Source: Pseudomonadales bacterium
GTDB taxonomy: Bacteria; Pseudomonadota; Gammaproteobacteria; Pseudomonadales; Azotimanducaceae
Assembly: GCA_021295855.1 (NCBI GenBank)
Contig: JAGWBO010000018.1
Coordinates: forward strand, 1-38,701
Length of the DNA stretch: 38,701 nucleotides
Reading direction: 5' to 3'
The translations under genes and the position numbers were made by a program. The notes beneath the pieces are model-generated. The model was given only the letters and a program-made list of their open reading frames with translations. It was not told the DNA's origin and made no database searches. Positions within the stretch are counted from its first letter, which is position 1; each line of letters starts with the position of its first letter. Shown in pieces: positions 7,794-16,387 of this stretch.

Positions 7794-7822
7794 TTGAAGT
7801 CAGAAGCGTGTTCAAGCATACT
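7794..7822 (+). promoter_or_regulatory. Candidate sigma-70 promoter for the RNA methyltransferase gene
   Basis: TTGAAG (7794-7799) and CATACT (7817-7822) each match the consensus hexamers at four of six positions and have a 17-bp spacer. They lie about 40 nt before the ATG at 7863. Confidence 0.3.
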
Positions 7823-7862
7823 AGCGCATCCTCTGTCACCAATTGTTTTTAGTCTTTTGAAC

Positions 7863-8699
7863 ATGGATGAGCCAATTAATGCAGCGGCTCGTTTGAAGAA
7901 CATGCGCAATCCGGTGCTGCAACAAGCTCGATCGTTAAAGAAGCGTCGAGTTCGAGACGAAACTCACCTCTTCCGCATCGAAGGACATCGTGAGATCGAT
8001 CGAGCGCTTGAAGCGGGTGTTGACATTCGGTGCGTTATCTACTGCGATACGCTGCCTCGCTTCACACGAAGTGAAGAGACTCTTAAAAGACTTAAAGCAC
8101 AACTTGACGCATCAACGTATGCAACGTCGTCAAGTGTCTTTTCGAATCTCTCTCAGTGGCAAAATCCAGATGGATTACTGGTGATCGCAGAGCAACCGAG
8201 TATCGCGCTGACGGATTTCAAAGTCGATACGAACGGTGTGTTTTTAGTGATTGATGGCGTCGAAAAACCCGGAAACCTAGGAAGTATGTTCCGCACGGCA
8301 GACGCAACAGGTTGCAGTGGTATCCTGATTTCAGACCCGGTCGTCGATTTGTTTAATCCGAACGTCATTCGAGCAAGCTTAGGCACCGTCTTCACTATGC
8401 CAAGCGCGCTCGCTTCAAGTGCTCGAGTTGCCGAGTGGCTTGGGAAGAAGGACCTGCGGATTGTGTCCTGCTCGCCGCATGCGACGCAGAGCTACCTTGA
8501 CGCGTCCTTGGATGCCAAATGTGCGATCGTCATCGGAAGCGAGAAAGACGGTCTCAACGAATCGTGGATAGAGCAGAGCGACACTATCGTCCGCTTACCC
8601 AACGCCGGATATGCGGATTCTTTAAATGCTGCGATGGCGGCTAACGCAATGTTGTTTGAAGCCTACCGTCAGCGTCAAGATCCCGCTCAGTCGAAGTAG
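7863..8699 (+). CDS. TrmH/SpoU-family RNA 2'-O-methyltransferase
   Basis: 278 residues. SPOUT enzymes methylate ribose 2'-OH groups in rRNA or tRNA using S-adenosylmethionine bound in a C-terminal knot. An N-terminal substrate-binding domain is seen (RNPVLQQARSLKKRR, then HLFRIEGHREIDRAL). The SpoU motifs follow: EKPGNLGSMFRTA (residues 134-146), IVIGSEKDGL (222-231) and ADSLNAAMAANAMLF (251-265). The RNA target cannot be told from the sequence; TsnR- or RlmB-like rRNA methylation is plausible. ATG 7863 was chosen over 7794 because family proteins begin near this point and the upstream extension has no family features. The ribosome binding site is weak. Its stop lies 6 nt from the convergent protease gene. 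Confidence 0.85.
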   Translation: MDEPINAAARLKNMRNPVLQQARSLKKRRVRDETHLFRIEGHREIDRALEAGVDIRCVIYCDTLPRFTRSEETLKRLKAQLDASTYATSSSVFSNLSQWQNPDGLLVIAEQPSIALTDFKVDTNGVFLVIDGVEKPGNLGSMFRTADATGCSGILISDPVVDLFNPNVIRASLGTVFTMPSALASSARVAEWLGKKDLRIVSCSPHATQSYLDASLDAKCAIVIGSEKDGLNESWIEQSDTIVRLPNAGYADSLNAAMAANAMLFEAYRQRQDPAQSK

Positions 8700-8705
8700 A
8701 AAAAC

Positions 8706-9435
8706 TCAAGGCGCTTGATCGGTATCGTCGTCCGTTGAACGGCGTTCCTTCAAAGCACGACGCACGGACGATTTCAATCGAGTATCTTCGACCCCGTAGT
8801 CCCAAACGTGATCCTCATTTAGAGCGTACACAAATCGATACATCGGCGGTCGCCGGCGATAGATCTGGTTGTCAGTATCAAGAAGGAGTACCTGCCCTTC
8901 AACATTTGCAATACCGACAATCGCATGGTGCTCACGCTCGGTTCGATCGTAGATTACGACCACGCGGAGTTCCTCGGCAGGTACACCGAACAATCGAAGC
9001 AACTGGTACTTCGACGTCGCGTAGTCTTCGCAATCGCCGCCCCGTTGGAGAAATTCGGTCAATGTCGACCACTCTAGACCCACCCGTACGGTAGATTGAC
9101 CGACGCTGCCATCACGACGACGGTCTTCACGGTAACGAGAAAAGCGATTAATGTATCGATTAACAAGCCGAACCTGCTGTTCGCGATCCAGTGCTCTACC
9201 TCTATTGAGGAGGTGTTTTACCGACTGCAACCGTCGTTTCAGCTTGCTGAGCGATGCGATCAAGCAGACGTGACCACGAAGGCAGTGCTTCCGCAGACGC
9301 GAACGGTTGCGACTGAGGATCAAACAGATCACGTAGTTGCTTGTCTACACTTTGGGATACCGTGAACGTGCTGAACACTACTGCTAACCCGATGGTTACT
9401 CGCCGTAAAACCAATGTGTACATCTCGCTCTGCAT
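8706..9435 (-). pseudogene. LapG-like (BTLCP) transglutaminase-fold protease, frameshifted
   Basis: Two overlapping frames together make one bacterial transglutaminase-like cysteine protease. Frame A (from ATG 9435 or 9423) encodes a signal peptide (TIGLAVVFSTFTVSQS) and the N-terminal part ending in LPSWSRLLDRIAQQ, but it stops at 9202. The frame one base over continues with KLKRRLQSVKHLLNRG and VRLVNRYINRF, then the catalytic RGGDCEDYATSKY, the histidine in EHHAIVG and the aspartate in LLLDTDN. The shift must occur near 9245-9260 and needs a +1 change; no homopolymer or known slippery site is there. Joined length would be about 243 residues. In Pseudomonas LapG cleaves periplasmic adhesins under LapD control, but no lapD or adhesin is present here. 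A sequencing error would also explain the split. Confidence 0.68.
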
Positions 9436-10624
9436 CGTAATTCTCAGCTTCTTCACAGCCACAGCGTGCCAACCTTTACACAGCGAGGTGGTTTTGCGTG
9501 ATGCTCCACTGCATCTTCTCGAAAGTCGTGCATTTCTTGGATCTGACACGTCGGTGGATGTAGCGTCGATTCAACCTCTTTTGATTGATGCGGAAATGCG
9601 AGATTTTGTCGCGTCGGACATTGCGACGATAAGGAGTAAGCGATGGCGCATTCAAGCACTAGTCAACAAACTTGCTGATAACGGTTATTACACGAACTAC
9701 TACGATGCCGGCTTAACTCAGAGCGCGCGAGACACCTTCAGGAAAAAACGCGGGAACTGCCTATCGTTTACACACATGTTTATTGCGCTTGCGCGTGAAG
9801 CAGGTTTGCAGGCGCACTATGAACTCGTGCATGCGCCACCAATGTATACCGTGAATGACGGCGTACTCGAACATCAGGTGCATATTCGCGTTCGTATAAC
9901 GCTACCGCGTCGAATGAACGCTAACCGCTCAGTGTCGGTCGACTTCAATCGACGTAACATCAGTGAATTTGACGGCAGGATTGTCTCTGATGAATTCGCG
10001 AAATCGTTGCACTTCGCAAACAACGCAATCGAAGCTTGGCGAAACAACGATGAATCCACTACTTTTCCTTATATCGTGGAGGCTATTCGCCTAGCGCCGA
10101 GACATCCAGATCATTGGGTAAACCTAGCAACGTTCTATTCGCGTCGCGGTATGGCACAAGAAGCCTTCTTGATAAACCGGCACGCTCTTTTCCTCGACCC
10201 CTATCACACCATCGCACTTGGTGGCATACTAGAGCATTCGAACGGTAAGGAATTCGAGCGTGCAAAGGCTGTAATCGAACGGCATAGACGCAATAACCCG
10301 TACTACCAGTTTGCGATGGCGCAGCGCGCAGTATCGAACGACGACCTATCGAGCGCGTTGCGGTTCGTCGATCGTTCACTCGAATTGAATAAGCGAGACC
10401 ATCGCTTCTTCGGGTTGAGAGGCGAAATACTGACGTCGCTAAAGAGTTTCTCAAAGGCACGCGAGAGTTTTAGACGCGCGCGGTCTCTCGCGGAATATGA
10501 GGTACATCGACAGCAATACCAACAAGCGATGGATCAGGTTGAACAGCTGATGCTTGACCTGGCGCTCGACAAACAAGCATTGCATGAATCGAGCACCGAA
10601 ATGACCGCGCAATTCGACCGCTAA
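9392..10624 (+). CDS. Lipoprotein with transglutaminase-like domain and TPR repeats
   Basis: About 410 residues from ATG 9392. The N-terminus is a lipoprotein signal with a lipobox-like ATAC and Cys26 as the lipidated residue; the next residue is Gln, which fits outer-membrane sorting. Residues ~75-190 form a transglutaminase-like domain: KKRGNCLSFTHMFIALAREAG holds the presumed nucleophile Cys123, followed by His161/His164 (EHQVHI) and Asp184 (VSVDFN). From about residue 215 to 395 there are TPR-type helical repeats (for example AIRLAPRHPDHWVNLATFY and DHRFFGLRGEILTSL). The role is likely peptide cleavage or crosslinking in the periplasm, but the substrate is unknown. Its 5' end overlaps the start of the divergent LapG-like gene. 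GTG codons just upstream (9362, 9368) are alternative starts. HIT is 28 nt downstream. Confidence 0.8.
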   Translation: MVTRRKTNVYISLCIVILSFFTATACQPLHSEVVLRDAPLHLLESRAFLGSDTSVDVASIQPLLIDAEMRDFVASDIATIRSKRWRIQALVNKLADNGYYTNYYDAGLTQSARDTFRKKRGNCLSFTHMFIALAREAGLQAHYELVHAPPMYTVNDGVLEHQVHIRVRITLPRRMNANRSVSVDFNRRNISEFDGRIVSDEFAKSLHFANNAIEAWRNNDESTTFPYIVEAIRLAPRHPDHWVNLATFYSRRGMAQEAFLINRHALFLDPYHTIALGGILEHSNGKEFERAKAVIERHRRNNPYYQFAMAQRAVSNDDLSSALRFVDRSLELNKRDHRFFGLRGEILTSLKSFSKARESFRRARSLAEYEVHRQQYQQAMDQVEQLMLDLALDKQALHESSTEMTAQFDR

Positions 10625-10652
10625 AATTCCGCGCGCAAAGAAGCTGTCAGCC

Positions 10653-11081
10653 ATGAGTTACGACCCCGCCAACATTTTTGCGCGAATACTGCGCGGCGAA
10701 ATCCCCGCGTACGTTATTGAAGATACCGACCATACGCTTACGTTTATGGACATCATGCCGAAAGCCGATGGACACGCATTGGTCATCCCAAAAGAGGGCG
10801 CGCGTAATATCTTTGAGATTTCCGATGAAGCACTACAACACGTGATCACGCAGGTGAAGCGAGTGGCTCGAGCAGCTCAGCGTGCATACCCAGGAAAGGG
10901 CATACGGGTAATCCAGTTGAATGGTTCAGAAGCCGGTCAATCCGTGTTCCATCTTCACTTCCACGTAATCCCATCTGCCGATGGCATGAACTTTGGGTTC
11001 CACGGCGGCGCGGCTGCAGACGAGAAATCGCTAAAGGAAAATGCTCAACGCCTGAAACAAGCCCTCGCCACACTCGCCTAG
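10653..11081 (+). CDS. HIT family nucleotide-binding hydrolase
   Basis: 142 residues, the normal length for the family. The histidine triad HLHFHVIP has His100, His102 and His104, and the N-terminal block NIFARILRGEIPAYVIEDT is typical of HinT/HIT proteins. These enzymes hydrolyse nucleoside phosphoramidates or related nucleotide conjugates in the cytosol. The ATG follows the lipoprotein gene by 28 nt, so co-transcription is possible but no functional tie is evident. The gene ends about 85 nt before typA. Confidence 0.92.
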   Translation: MSYDPANIFARILRGEIPAYVIEDTDHTLTFMDIMPKADGHALVIPKEGARNIFEISDEALQHVITQVKRVARAAQRAYPGKGIRVIQLNGSEAGQSVFHLHFHVIPSADGMNFGFHGGAAADEKSLKENAQRLKQALATLA

Positions 11082-11118
11082 TCTCTGACTTCGGTTTTGA
11101 GTAGATAGAAAATAGAGA

Positions 11119-11131
11119 TAACTTATTGATA
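11119..11131 (-). promoter_or_regulatory. IHF-like site upstream of typA
   Basis: On the minus strand the 13-mer TATCAATAAGTTA fits the E. coli IHF consensus WATCAAnnnnTTR at every defined position. It lies about 35 nt before the typA ATG in an A/T-rich leader. About one such match is expected by chance in a window this size, so this is only suggestive. Confidence 0.3.
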
Positions 11132-11165
11132 TTTATGTTTAAATAGTGGTAAATCACGCAACTTC

Positions 11166-12980
11166 ATGAAGAACCGCAACATCGCCATCATTGCGCACGT
11201 TGACCACGGCAAAACGACGTTGGTGGATCGTCTGCTACAGGAAACGGTGGTAGGCGCACGTGAGAAGATCGCCGAACGAGCAATGGACAGCAATGATCTT
11301 GAACGTGAACGCGGCATCACGATCCTGTCAAAGACAACCGCGGTTGAGCACAAAGGAATCCGTATCAACATTGTCGATACGCCTGGTCACGCTGACTTCG
11401 GCGGAGAAGTAGAGCGTGTCTTATCGATGGTTGACTCCGTGTTGCTTCTCGTTGATGCGGTTGAAGGACCGATGCCCCAGACTCGATTTGTGACGTCAAA
11501 AGCGTTCGCAGCGGGTTTGAATCCGTTGGTCGTTGTGAATAAGGTGGATCGAGTAGGTGCTCGCCCAGAAAAAGTTGTTGAAGAAGTATTCGATCTATTT
11601 GACTCGCTAGACTGTAGTGAAGAGCAACTTGACTTTCCGGTCGTTTATGCGTCCGCGCTGCTAGGCCAATCCGGAACGGGTCCTGACCATCTTGAAGATT
11701 CCATGCGACCATTGCTGGATTTGATCGTAGCCCGAGTACCTGAACCGCCTGTAGTGAACGGACCTTTTCAAATGCAGGTCTGTACACTCGACTACTCCCC
11801 ATACGTCGGCGTAATCGGGATTGGTCGAGTCCAGCGCGGATCTATCCAAGCGAAAATGCCAGTACAGGTTGTTTCAAAGGATGGCGCTGTTCGTCGCGCG
11901 AAACTTATGTCTATTCAAGCAAATAGAGGACTGCATCGCGTCGATTTAGATTCAGCAGCAGTGGGTGATATCGTCTGTGTGACAGGAATTGAGGAGCTGC
12001 AAGTATCTGAAACAATCTGCGACGCAAGGGTCGCAGATGCGCTACCTGCTTTGATGGTAGATGAACCAACCGTCACAATGGCATTCCACGTGAACACGTC
12101 CCCGCTCGCTGGAAACGAAGGTCAATTCCTCACGAGTCGACATTTACGTTCGCGACTGTTCACAGAGGCAACTCATAACGTTGCTCTACGAGTTGAAGGG
12201 ACTGACGTAGCCGATGTCTTTAACGTAAGTGGACGAGGCGAGCTCCACCTGTCCGTGTTAATTGAAACGATGAGGCGAGAAGGCTACGAACTTGCAGTGT
12301 CGCGACCCACTGTCATCACCCGTGAGGTGGATGGAGTGCTTGAAGAACCGTTTGAAACCGTGTCTTTGAGCGTCGAAACACAATTCCAAGGCACAGTAAT
12401 GGAAAGTATGGGCGAGCGTCGCGCGGCATTACTGGATATGGCTAATGAAGGACATGCTAGAGTCCGATTGACTTACAGGGTGGCGACTCGTGCATTGAGC
12501 GGATTCCGATCACAGTTTGCGACCGAAACTTCAGGAACGGGGATCATGTCATTTGGTTCCGCAGGCTACGCACCACGGCAAACGAACATTGAGTCAGCAC
12601 GTCGTAACGGTGCTCTGATTTCAAACTGCGGTGGTAATGCAGTTGCGTACGCGCTGTTTTCACTGCAGGAACGCGGCGAACTTTTTGTCGCACCAGGCGA
12701 GGTGGTGTACGAAGGAATGGTGATCGGTATTCACAACAAGGCTAGCGACCTTGTAGTAAACCCGACCAAGGAAAAGAAACTCACCAATATTCGTGCGGCG
12801 GGAAGCGACGAGAACATATTGCTCACGCCACCGACGAAATTCACGCTTGAACGCGCAATTGAATTTATCAATGATGACGAGTTAATCGAAGTAACTCCCG
12901 CTGCTATTCGAATTCGAAAGCAAGTGCTGACGGAGCACGGTCGCAAGCAAACGCTTCGTCGACTCGCCACCAATGCCTGA
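11166..12980 (+). CDS. typA: Ribosome-associated translational GTPase TypA/BipA
   Basis: 604 residues, close to the usual ~607. The protein is a cytosolic translational GTPase of the EF-G type that binds the ribosome and helps large-subunit assembly and stress adaptation. The G1 motif AHVDHGKTT is at residues 10-18, DTPGHADF at 71-78 and NKVD at 125-128. The BipA-specific C-terminal blocks are intact: [36 protein letters not shown] and [20 protein letters not shown]. The ATG at 11166 gives the standard N-terminus [18 protein letters not shown]; the ribosome binding site is weak. It is convergent with cusA, with a 177-nt gap holding alternative inverted repeats. Confidence 0.97.
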   Translation: MKNRNIAIIAHVDHGKTTLVDRLLQETVVGAREKIAERAMDSNDLERERGITILSKTTAVEHKGIRINIVDTPGHADFGGEVERVLSMVDSVLLLVDAVEGPMPQTRFVTSKAFAAGLNPLVVVNKVDRVGARPEKVVEEVFDLFDSLDCSEEQLDFPVVYASALLGQSGTGPDHLEDSMRPLLDLIVARVPEPPVVNGPFQMQVCTLDYSPYVGVIGIGRVQRGSIQAKMPVQVVSKDGAVRRAKLMSIQANRGLHRVDLDSAAVGDIVCVTGIEELQVSETICDARVADALPALMVDEPTVTMAFHVNTSPLAGNEGQFLTSRHLRSRLFTEATHNVALRVEGTDVADVFNVSGRGELHLSVLIETMRREGYELAVSRPTVITREVDGVLEEPFETVSLSVETQFQGTVMESMGERRAALLDMANEGHARVRLTYRVATRALSGFRSQFATETSGTGIMSFGSAGYAPRQTNIESARRNGALISNCGGNAVAYALFSLQERGELFVAPGEVVYEGMVIGIHNKASDLVVNPTKEKKLTNIRAAGSDENILLTPPTKFTLERAIEFINDDELIEVTPAAIRIRKQVLTEHGRKQTLRRLATNA

Positions 12981-13047
12981 CCGGCCGCGGTCTGTGTTAC
13001 AAGCGTTACTTTCTCAATTCAGGACCTATTCGCAGAGAAATCTAACG

Positions 13048-13088
13048 TAACTCATTGATATTAATTGGTTTATGAGTTATTCAATGAG
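13048..13088. repeat. Overlapping inverted repeats with a second IHF-like site
   Basis: TAACTCAT (13048-13055) can pair with ATGAGTTA (13072-13079), while CTCATTGA (13051-13058) can pair with TCAATGAG (13081-13088). The two pairings exclude each other. The minus strand of 13048-13060 also fits the IHF consensus (TATCAATGAGTTA). The element lies between the convergent ends of typA and cusA and may act in termination, but it has no clear T-run. Confidence 0.4.
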
Positions 13089-13157
13089 ATAACCGACCGA
13101 TTAGCGCTCGCAACCCCTCGATTTCCGACTATCTGAGCATACGCATTAGATGAACCA

Positions 13158-16100
13158 TCAAGATTCGTCTCGCTCTGTGTTCCGCGTTAAAGGAATCTCG
13201 TACGTTTGCCAAATGTAATAGATCGCGGGGACGATCAGCAGCACCATAATCATCGCGAAGAACATGCCACCAAACATCGGTGCAGCGATGCGACGCATGA
13301 CTTCTGAACCAGTTCCCGCACCGAACATGATTGGCATAAGCCCAACGACGATTGTGAGCGTGGTCATCACGATCGGTCTGATGCGTTGCGAAGCACCAGC
13401 TAATACAGCGGTTTTGAGATCTTCTCGCGTGATCCGACGGTTTTCTGTGACCACTCGTTGCTTTAGTTGCTCAAATTGAAGATTCAGATACGTGAGCATC
13501 AAGATACCTAACTCCGCCGCGACACCTGCGAGAGCGATGAAACCTACACCGACAGCGACCGACAGATCGTAGTCCAGTAGGAATACCAGGAGTATCCCAC
13601 CTGCTAATGCGAACGGTACAGTTGAAACGACGATGAAGACTTCACGGATCCGTCGAAAATTTAAGTAGATCAATAAGATGACTACCAATAGAGTAACTGG
13701 GCCAATCAACATTAACCGCTGTTGTGCGCGAATGAGATACTCATATTGGCCTGACCATGTCAGTGAATAACCCACCGGTAATGCGACACTCTCTTCGACG
13801 ACCTTTTTCGCTTCGGCAACATAAGAACCCAAGTCGCGATCGACGATGTCAACATAAAGCCAACCATTAGGACGCGCGTTTTCACTCTTAATCACGGGCG
13901 GACCGTCCGTAATCTCAATTTCTGCAACGTCGACCAACGCGATGCGCGCACCCTGGGCGGTCACGATTGGAAGGGATCTAAGGCTCTCAACTGAGTCGCG
14001 TAGTCTCTGTGGATACCTCAGATTGATTGGGTATCGCGCTAAGCCTTCGATCGAGAAGGAAATATTCGTACCCCCAACCGCTATTCTGACCACCTCTTGG
14101 ATGTCCTCGATATTCAGACCGTAACGCGCGGCACGATCCCTATCAATATTGACATTAATGTATCTCGCACCTTGGACTCGCTCGGAATATACCGAAACCG
14201 TCCCAGGGATGTCACTTAGCACCGGTTCGAGCCTCTGACCAATCGACTGAATCACGTCCAAATTTGGTCCAGCGATTTTTACGCCAATCGGTGTCTTAAT
14301 GCCGGTTGCGAGCATGTCTATGCGCGTACGTATCGGCATTACCCATGTGTTATTGAGTCCTGGGATGTCGATCTTTGCATTTAGCTCTTCCCGAAGCGAA
14401 TCCATCGTAACGCCGTCCCGCCACGTCTCGCGAGGTCGAAGTTGCACCATCGTTTCAATCATCGTGAGCGGGGCGGGATCGGTCGCAGTTTCTGCGCGGC
14501 CGATCTTGCCGAAGACGTTCTCGACTTCAGGAATCGTGCGGATGACCTTGTCAGTTTGCTGAAGCAGTTCGCGCGCTTTGTCGATCGATATGCCTGGATA
14601 TGTAGTAGGCATATACATTAAATCGCCTTCATCCAGCGGCGGCATGAATTCCGAGCCGATTTTTAGGACCGGTAGCGATGCGCCGACAAACACAAGCAAC
14701 CCCACGACGACTGAAGTTCGTGGGAAATCGAGGATGCGCCGAATAATGGGAACAACACTCGCAATCAAACCTACGTTGATGGGGTTGTCGGATACCTCTC
14801 GAAGCCGTCCTTGAATGAGATAGCCCATTAATACCGGTACAAGGGTTATTGCTAGAAATGCTGCGATCGCCATCGCGTAGGTTTTGGTGAACGCTAACGG
14901 TGCAAACAACCGTCCTTCCTGCGCTTCTAGCGTGAATACGGGCAAGAAGCTCAATGTGATGATTAACAGGGAGGTAAGCACTGGCGCTCCGATTTCCGAA
15001 GCGGCTTCACGTACGATTTCCCATCTCTGCGTCGCCGTTAGTGTTCCAGTCTCTCCTAGTTCGGCGGCGAGCTTGCGGTGGGTGTTCTCAATCATGACGA
15101 TCGCACCATCCACCATCGCCCCAATCGCGATCGCGATTCCTCCCAGTGACATGATGTTGGCGTTTAGATTCTGAAGTCGCATGAACACGAACGCACCGAG
15201 AATCGCTACCGGGAGGCTAATCACGACAACTAGGGAGGATCGGAAATGAAACAGAAAGACCGCGCACACCAGCACAACGACCAAAAACTCTTCAATAAGG
15301 GTTACTTGAAGCGTTCCGATCGCACGTTCAATCAACTTTGAGCGATCGTATGTAGGTACGAGTTCAACGCCGTCGGGTAGGCTGCCTTTCAACTCCGCTA
15401 TGCGTGACTTGACCCTATCGATTGTTGCAACAGCGTTCTCACCTGCTCGCATAACGACGATTGCACCAACTACCTCACCTTCACCGTCCAGCTCTGCGAT
15501 TCCCCGCCGCATCTGCGGTCCAATCCGTATTTCCGCAACATCAGAAAGCTGAATAGGAGTTCCTGCCTCACTTACAGATACGGGAATCTGGGAAAGGTGG
15601 TCTACGCTTTGCACGTAGCCACTCGAGCGCACCATATATTCCGCTTCCGCAATTTCTACGACTGAACCGCTAGCTTCTTGATTGTTTCGTGCAATTGCCT
15701 GTTTAACGTGCTCCAACGTCAGTCCGAAAGCGTGCATGCGGTCAGGATCTAGCACAACCTGATATTGTCGAACCATTCCGCCGACGGTCGCCACTTCGGC
15801 CACACCTTGCACTGATTGAAGCTCGTATTTCAGAAACCAGTCCTGTAGACTGCGAAGTTGCTCAAGGTCGTGTGTGCCGGTTCTATCTACCAATGCGTAT
15901 GAGTAGATCCAGCCAACGCCCGTAGCGTCGGGGCCTATTGACGATGTTGCACCTTCTGGCAGTTTGGCGGCAACCTGATTGAGGTACTCGAGGACCCGTG
16001 AGCGAGCCCAATATAGGTCAGTTCCGTCCTCAAATATGACGTAAACATAGGAGTCGCCAAAGAAGGAGTAACCTCGGACTGACGTTGTTTTGGGGACTGA

Positions 16101-16322
16101 GAGCATTGCCGTGGTCAATGCGTACGTGACTTGGTCTTCTACAACTCGAGGTGCTTGACCTGGAAACGATGTCTTGATAATGACTTGAACATCAGATAAA
16201 TCTGGAATCGCGTCAACGGGCGTGCGTATCGCGCTGTATACACCCCATAACACGAAAATTACACTTGCGATCAACACCAATTGGCGGTTGTTGATCGACC
16301 AAGCTATGATCGCTGAAATCAC
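13158..16322 (-). CDS. cusA: CusA-type Cu(I)/Ag(I) efflux RND transporter
   Basis: 1054 residues, the size of heavy-metal RND pumps. It is the inner-membrane proton-driven component of a tripartite CusCBA efflux system that exports Cu(I)/Ag(I). Family blocks include the N-terminus IIAWSINNRQLVLIAS, GDSYVYVIFEDGTDLYWARS and DATGVGWIYSYALVD. The membrane aspartate segment is IAIGAMVDGAIVMIENTHR, and the acidic helix is FIALAGVAAELGILML. The segments around the E. coli metal-relay methionines are recognisable (EGDLMYMPTTYPGIS and RIDMLATGIKTPIGVKIAG). The start is GTG (16320-16322), giving the usual MI-x2-II-x-W N-terminus. It is 65 nt downstream of cusB, with a palindrome in the gap. No cusRS regulator is nearby. 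Specificity for Cu/Ag over Co/Zn is well supported by similarity but not proven. Confidence 0.93.
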   Translation of the reverse strand: MISAIIAWSINNRQLVLIASVIFVLWGVYSAIRTPVDAIPDLSDVQVIIKTSFPGQAPRVVEDQVTYALTTAMLSVPKTTSVRGYSFFGDSYVYVIFEDGTDLYWARSRVLEYLNQVAAKLPEGATSSIGPDATGVGWIYSYALVDRTGTHDLEQLRSLQDWFLKYELQSVQGVAEVATVGGMVRQYQVVLDPDRMHAFGLTLEHVKQAIARNNQEASGSVVEIAEAEYMVRSSGYVQSVDHLSQIPVSVSEAGTPIQLSDVAEIRIGPQMRRGIAELDGEGEVVGAIVVMRAGENAVATIDRVKSRIAELKGSLPDGVELVPTYDRSKLIERAIGTLQVTLIEEFLVVVLVCAVFLFHFRSSLVVVISLPVAILGAFVFMRLQNLNANIMSLGGIAIAIGAMVDGAIVMIENTHRKLAAELGETGTLTATQRWEIVREAASEIGAPVLTSLLIITLSFLPVFTLEAQEGRLFAPLAFTKTYAMAIAAFLAITLVPVLMGYLIQGRLREVSDNPINVGLIASVVPIIRRILDFPRTSVVVGLLVFVGASLPVLKIGSEFMPPLDEGDLMYMPTTYPGISIDKARELLQQTDKVIRTIPEVENVFGKIGRAETATDPAPLTMIETMVQLRPRETWRDGVTMDSLREELNAKIDIPGLNNTWVMPIRTRIDMLATGIKTPIGVKIAGPNLDVIQSIGQRLEPVLSDIPGTVSVYSERVQGARYINVNIDRDRAARYGLNIEDIQEVVRIAVGGTNISFSIEGLARYPINLRYPQRLRDSVESLRSLPIVTAQGARIALVDVAEIEITDGPPVIKSENARPNGWLYVDIVDRDLGSYVAEAKKVVEESVALPVGYSLTWSGQYEYLIRAQQRLMLIGPVTLLVVILLIYLNFRRIREVFIVVSTVPFALAGGILLVFLLDYDLSVAVGVGFIALAGVAAELGILMLTYLNLQFEQLKQRVVTENRRITREDLKTAVLAGASQRIRPIVMTTLTIVVGLMPIMFGAGTGSEVMRRIAAPMFGGMFFAMIMVLLIVPAIYYIWQTYEIPLTRNTERDES

Positions 16323-16349
16323 AAGTCGAGAGACTTATTTGGATATCGA

Positions 16350-16375
16350 ACGCACGTGCGTCTGATGCGTGCGTT
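16350..16375. repeat. Palindrome and hairpin in the cusB-cusA gap
   Basis: ACGCACGTGCGT (16350-16361) is a perfect 12-bp palindrome. Part of it can instead pair with a second CGTGCGT (16369-16375) to form a 7-bp hairpin. The element lies in the 65-nt gap between cusB and cusA and could tune cusA expression or mark an mRNA processing site. Confidence 0.35.
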
Positions 16376-16387
16376 TGAATGAGATGG

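Noticed and set aside
8735..9094. 119-residue plus-strand frame opposite the LapG-like gene
   Set aside because: The opposite strand encodes the catalytic GDCEDYA domain, so this is a shadow.
9240..9265. Programmed ribosomal frameshift in the LapG-like gene
   Set aside because: No slippery heptamer, rare-codon stop context or downstream pseudoknot could be seen; mutation or sequencing error is simpler.
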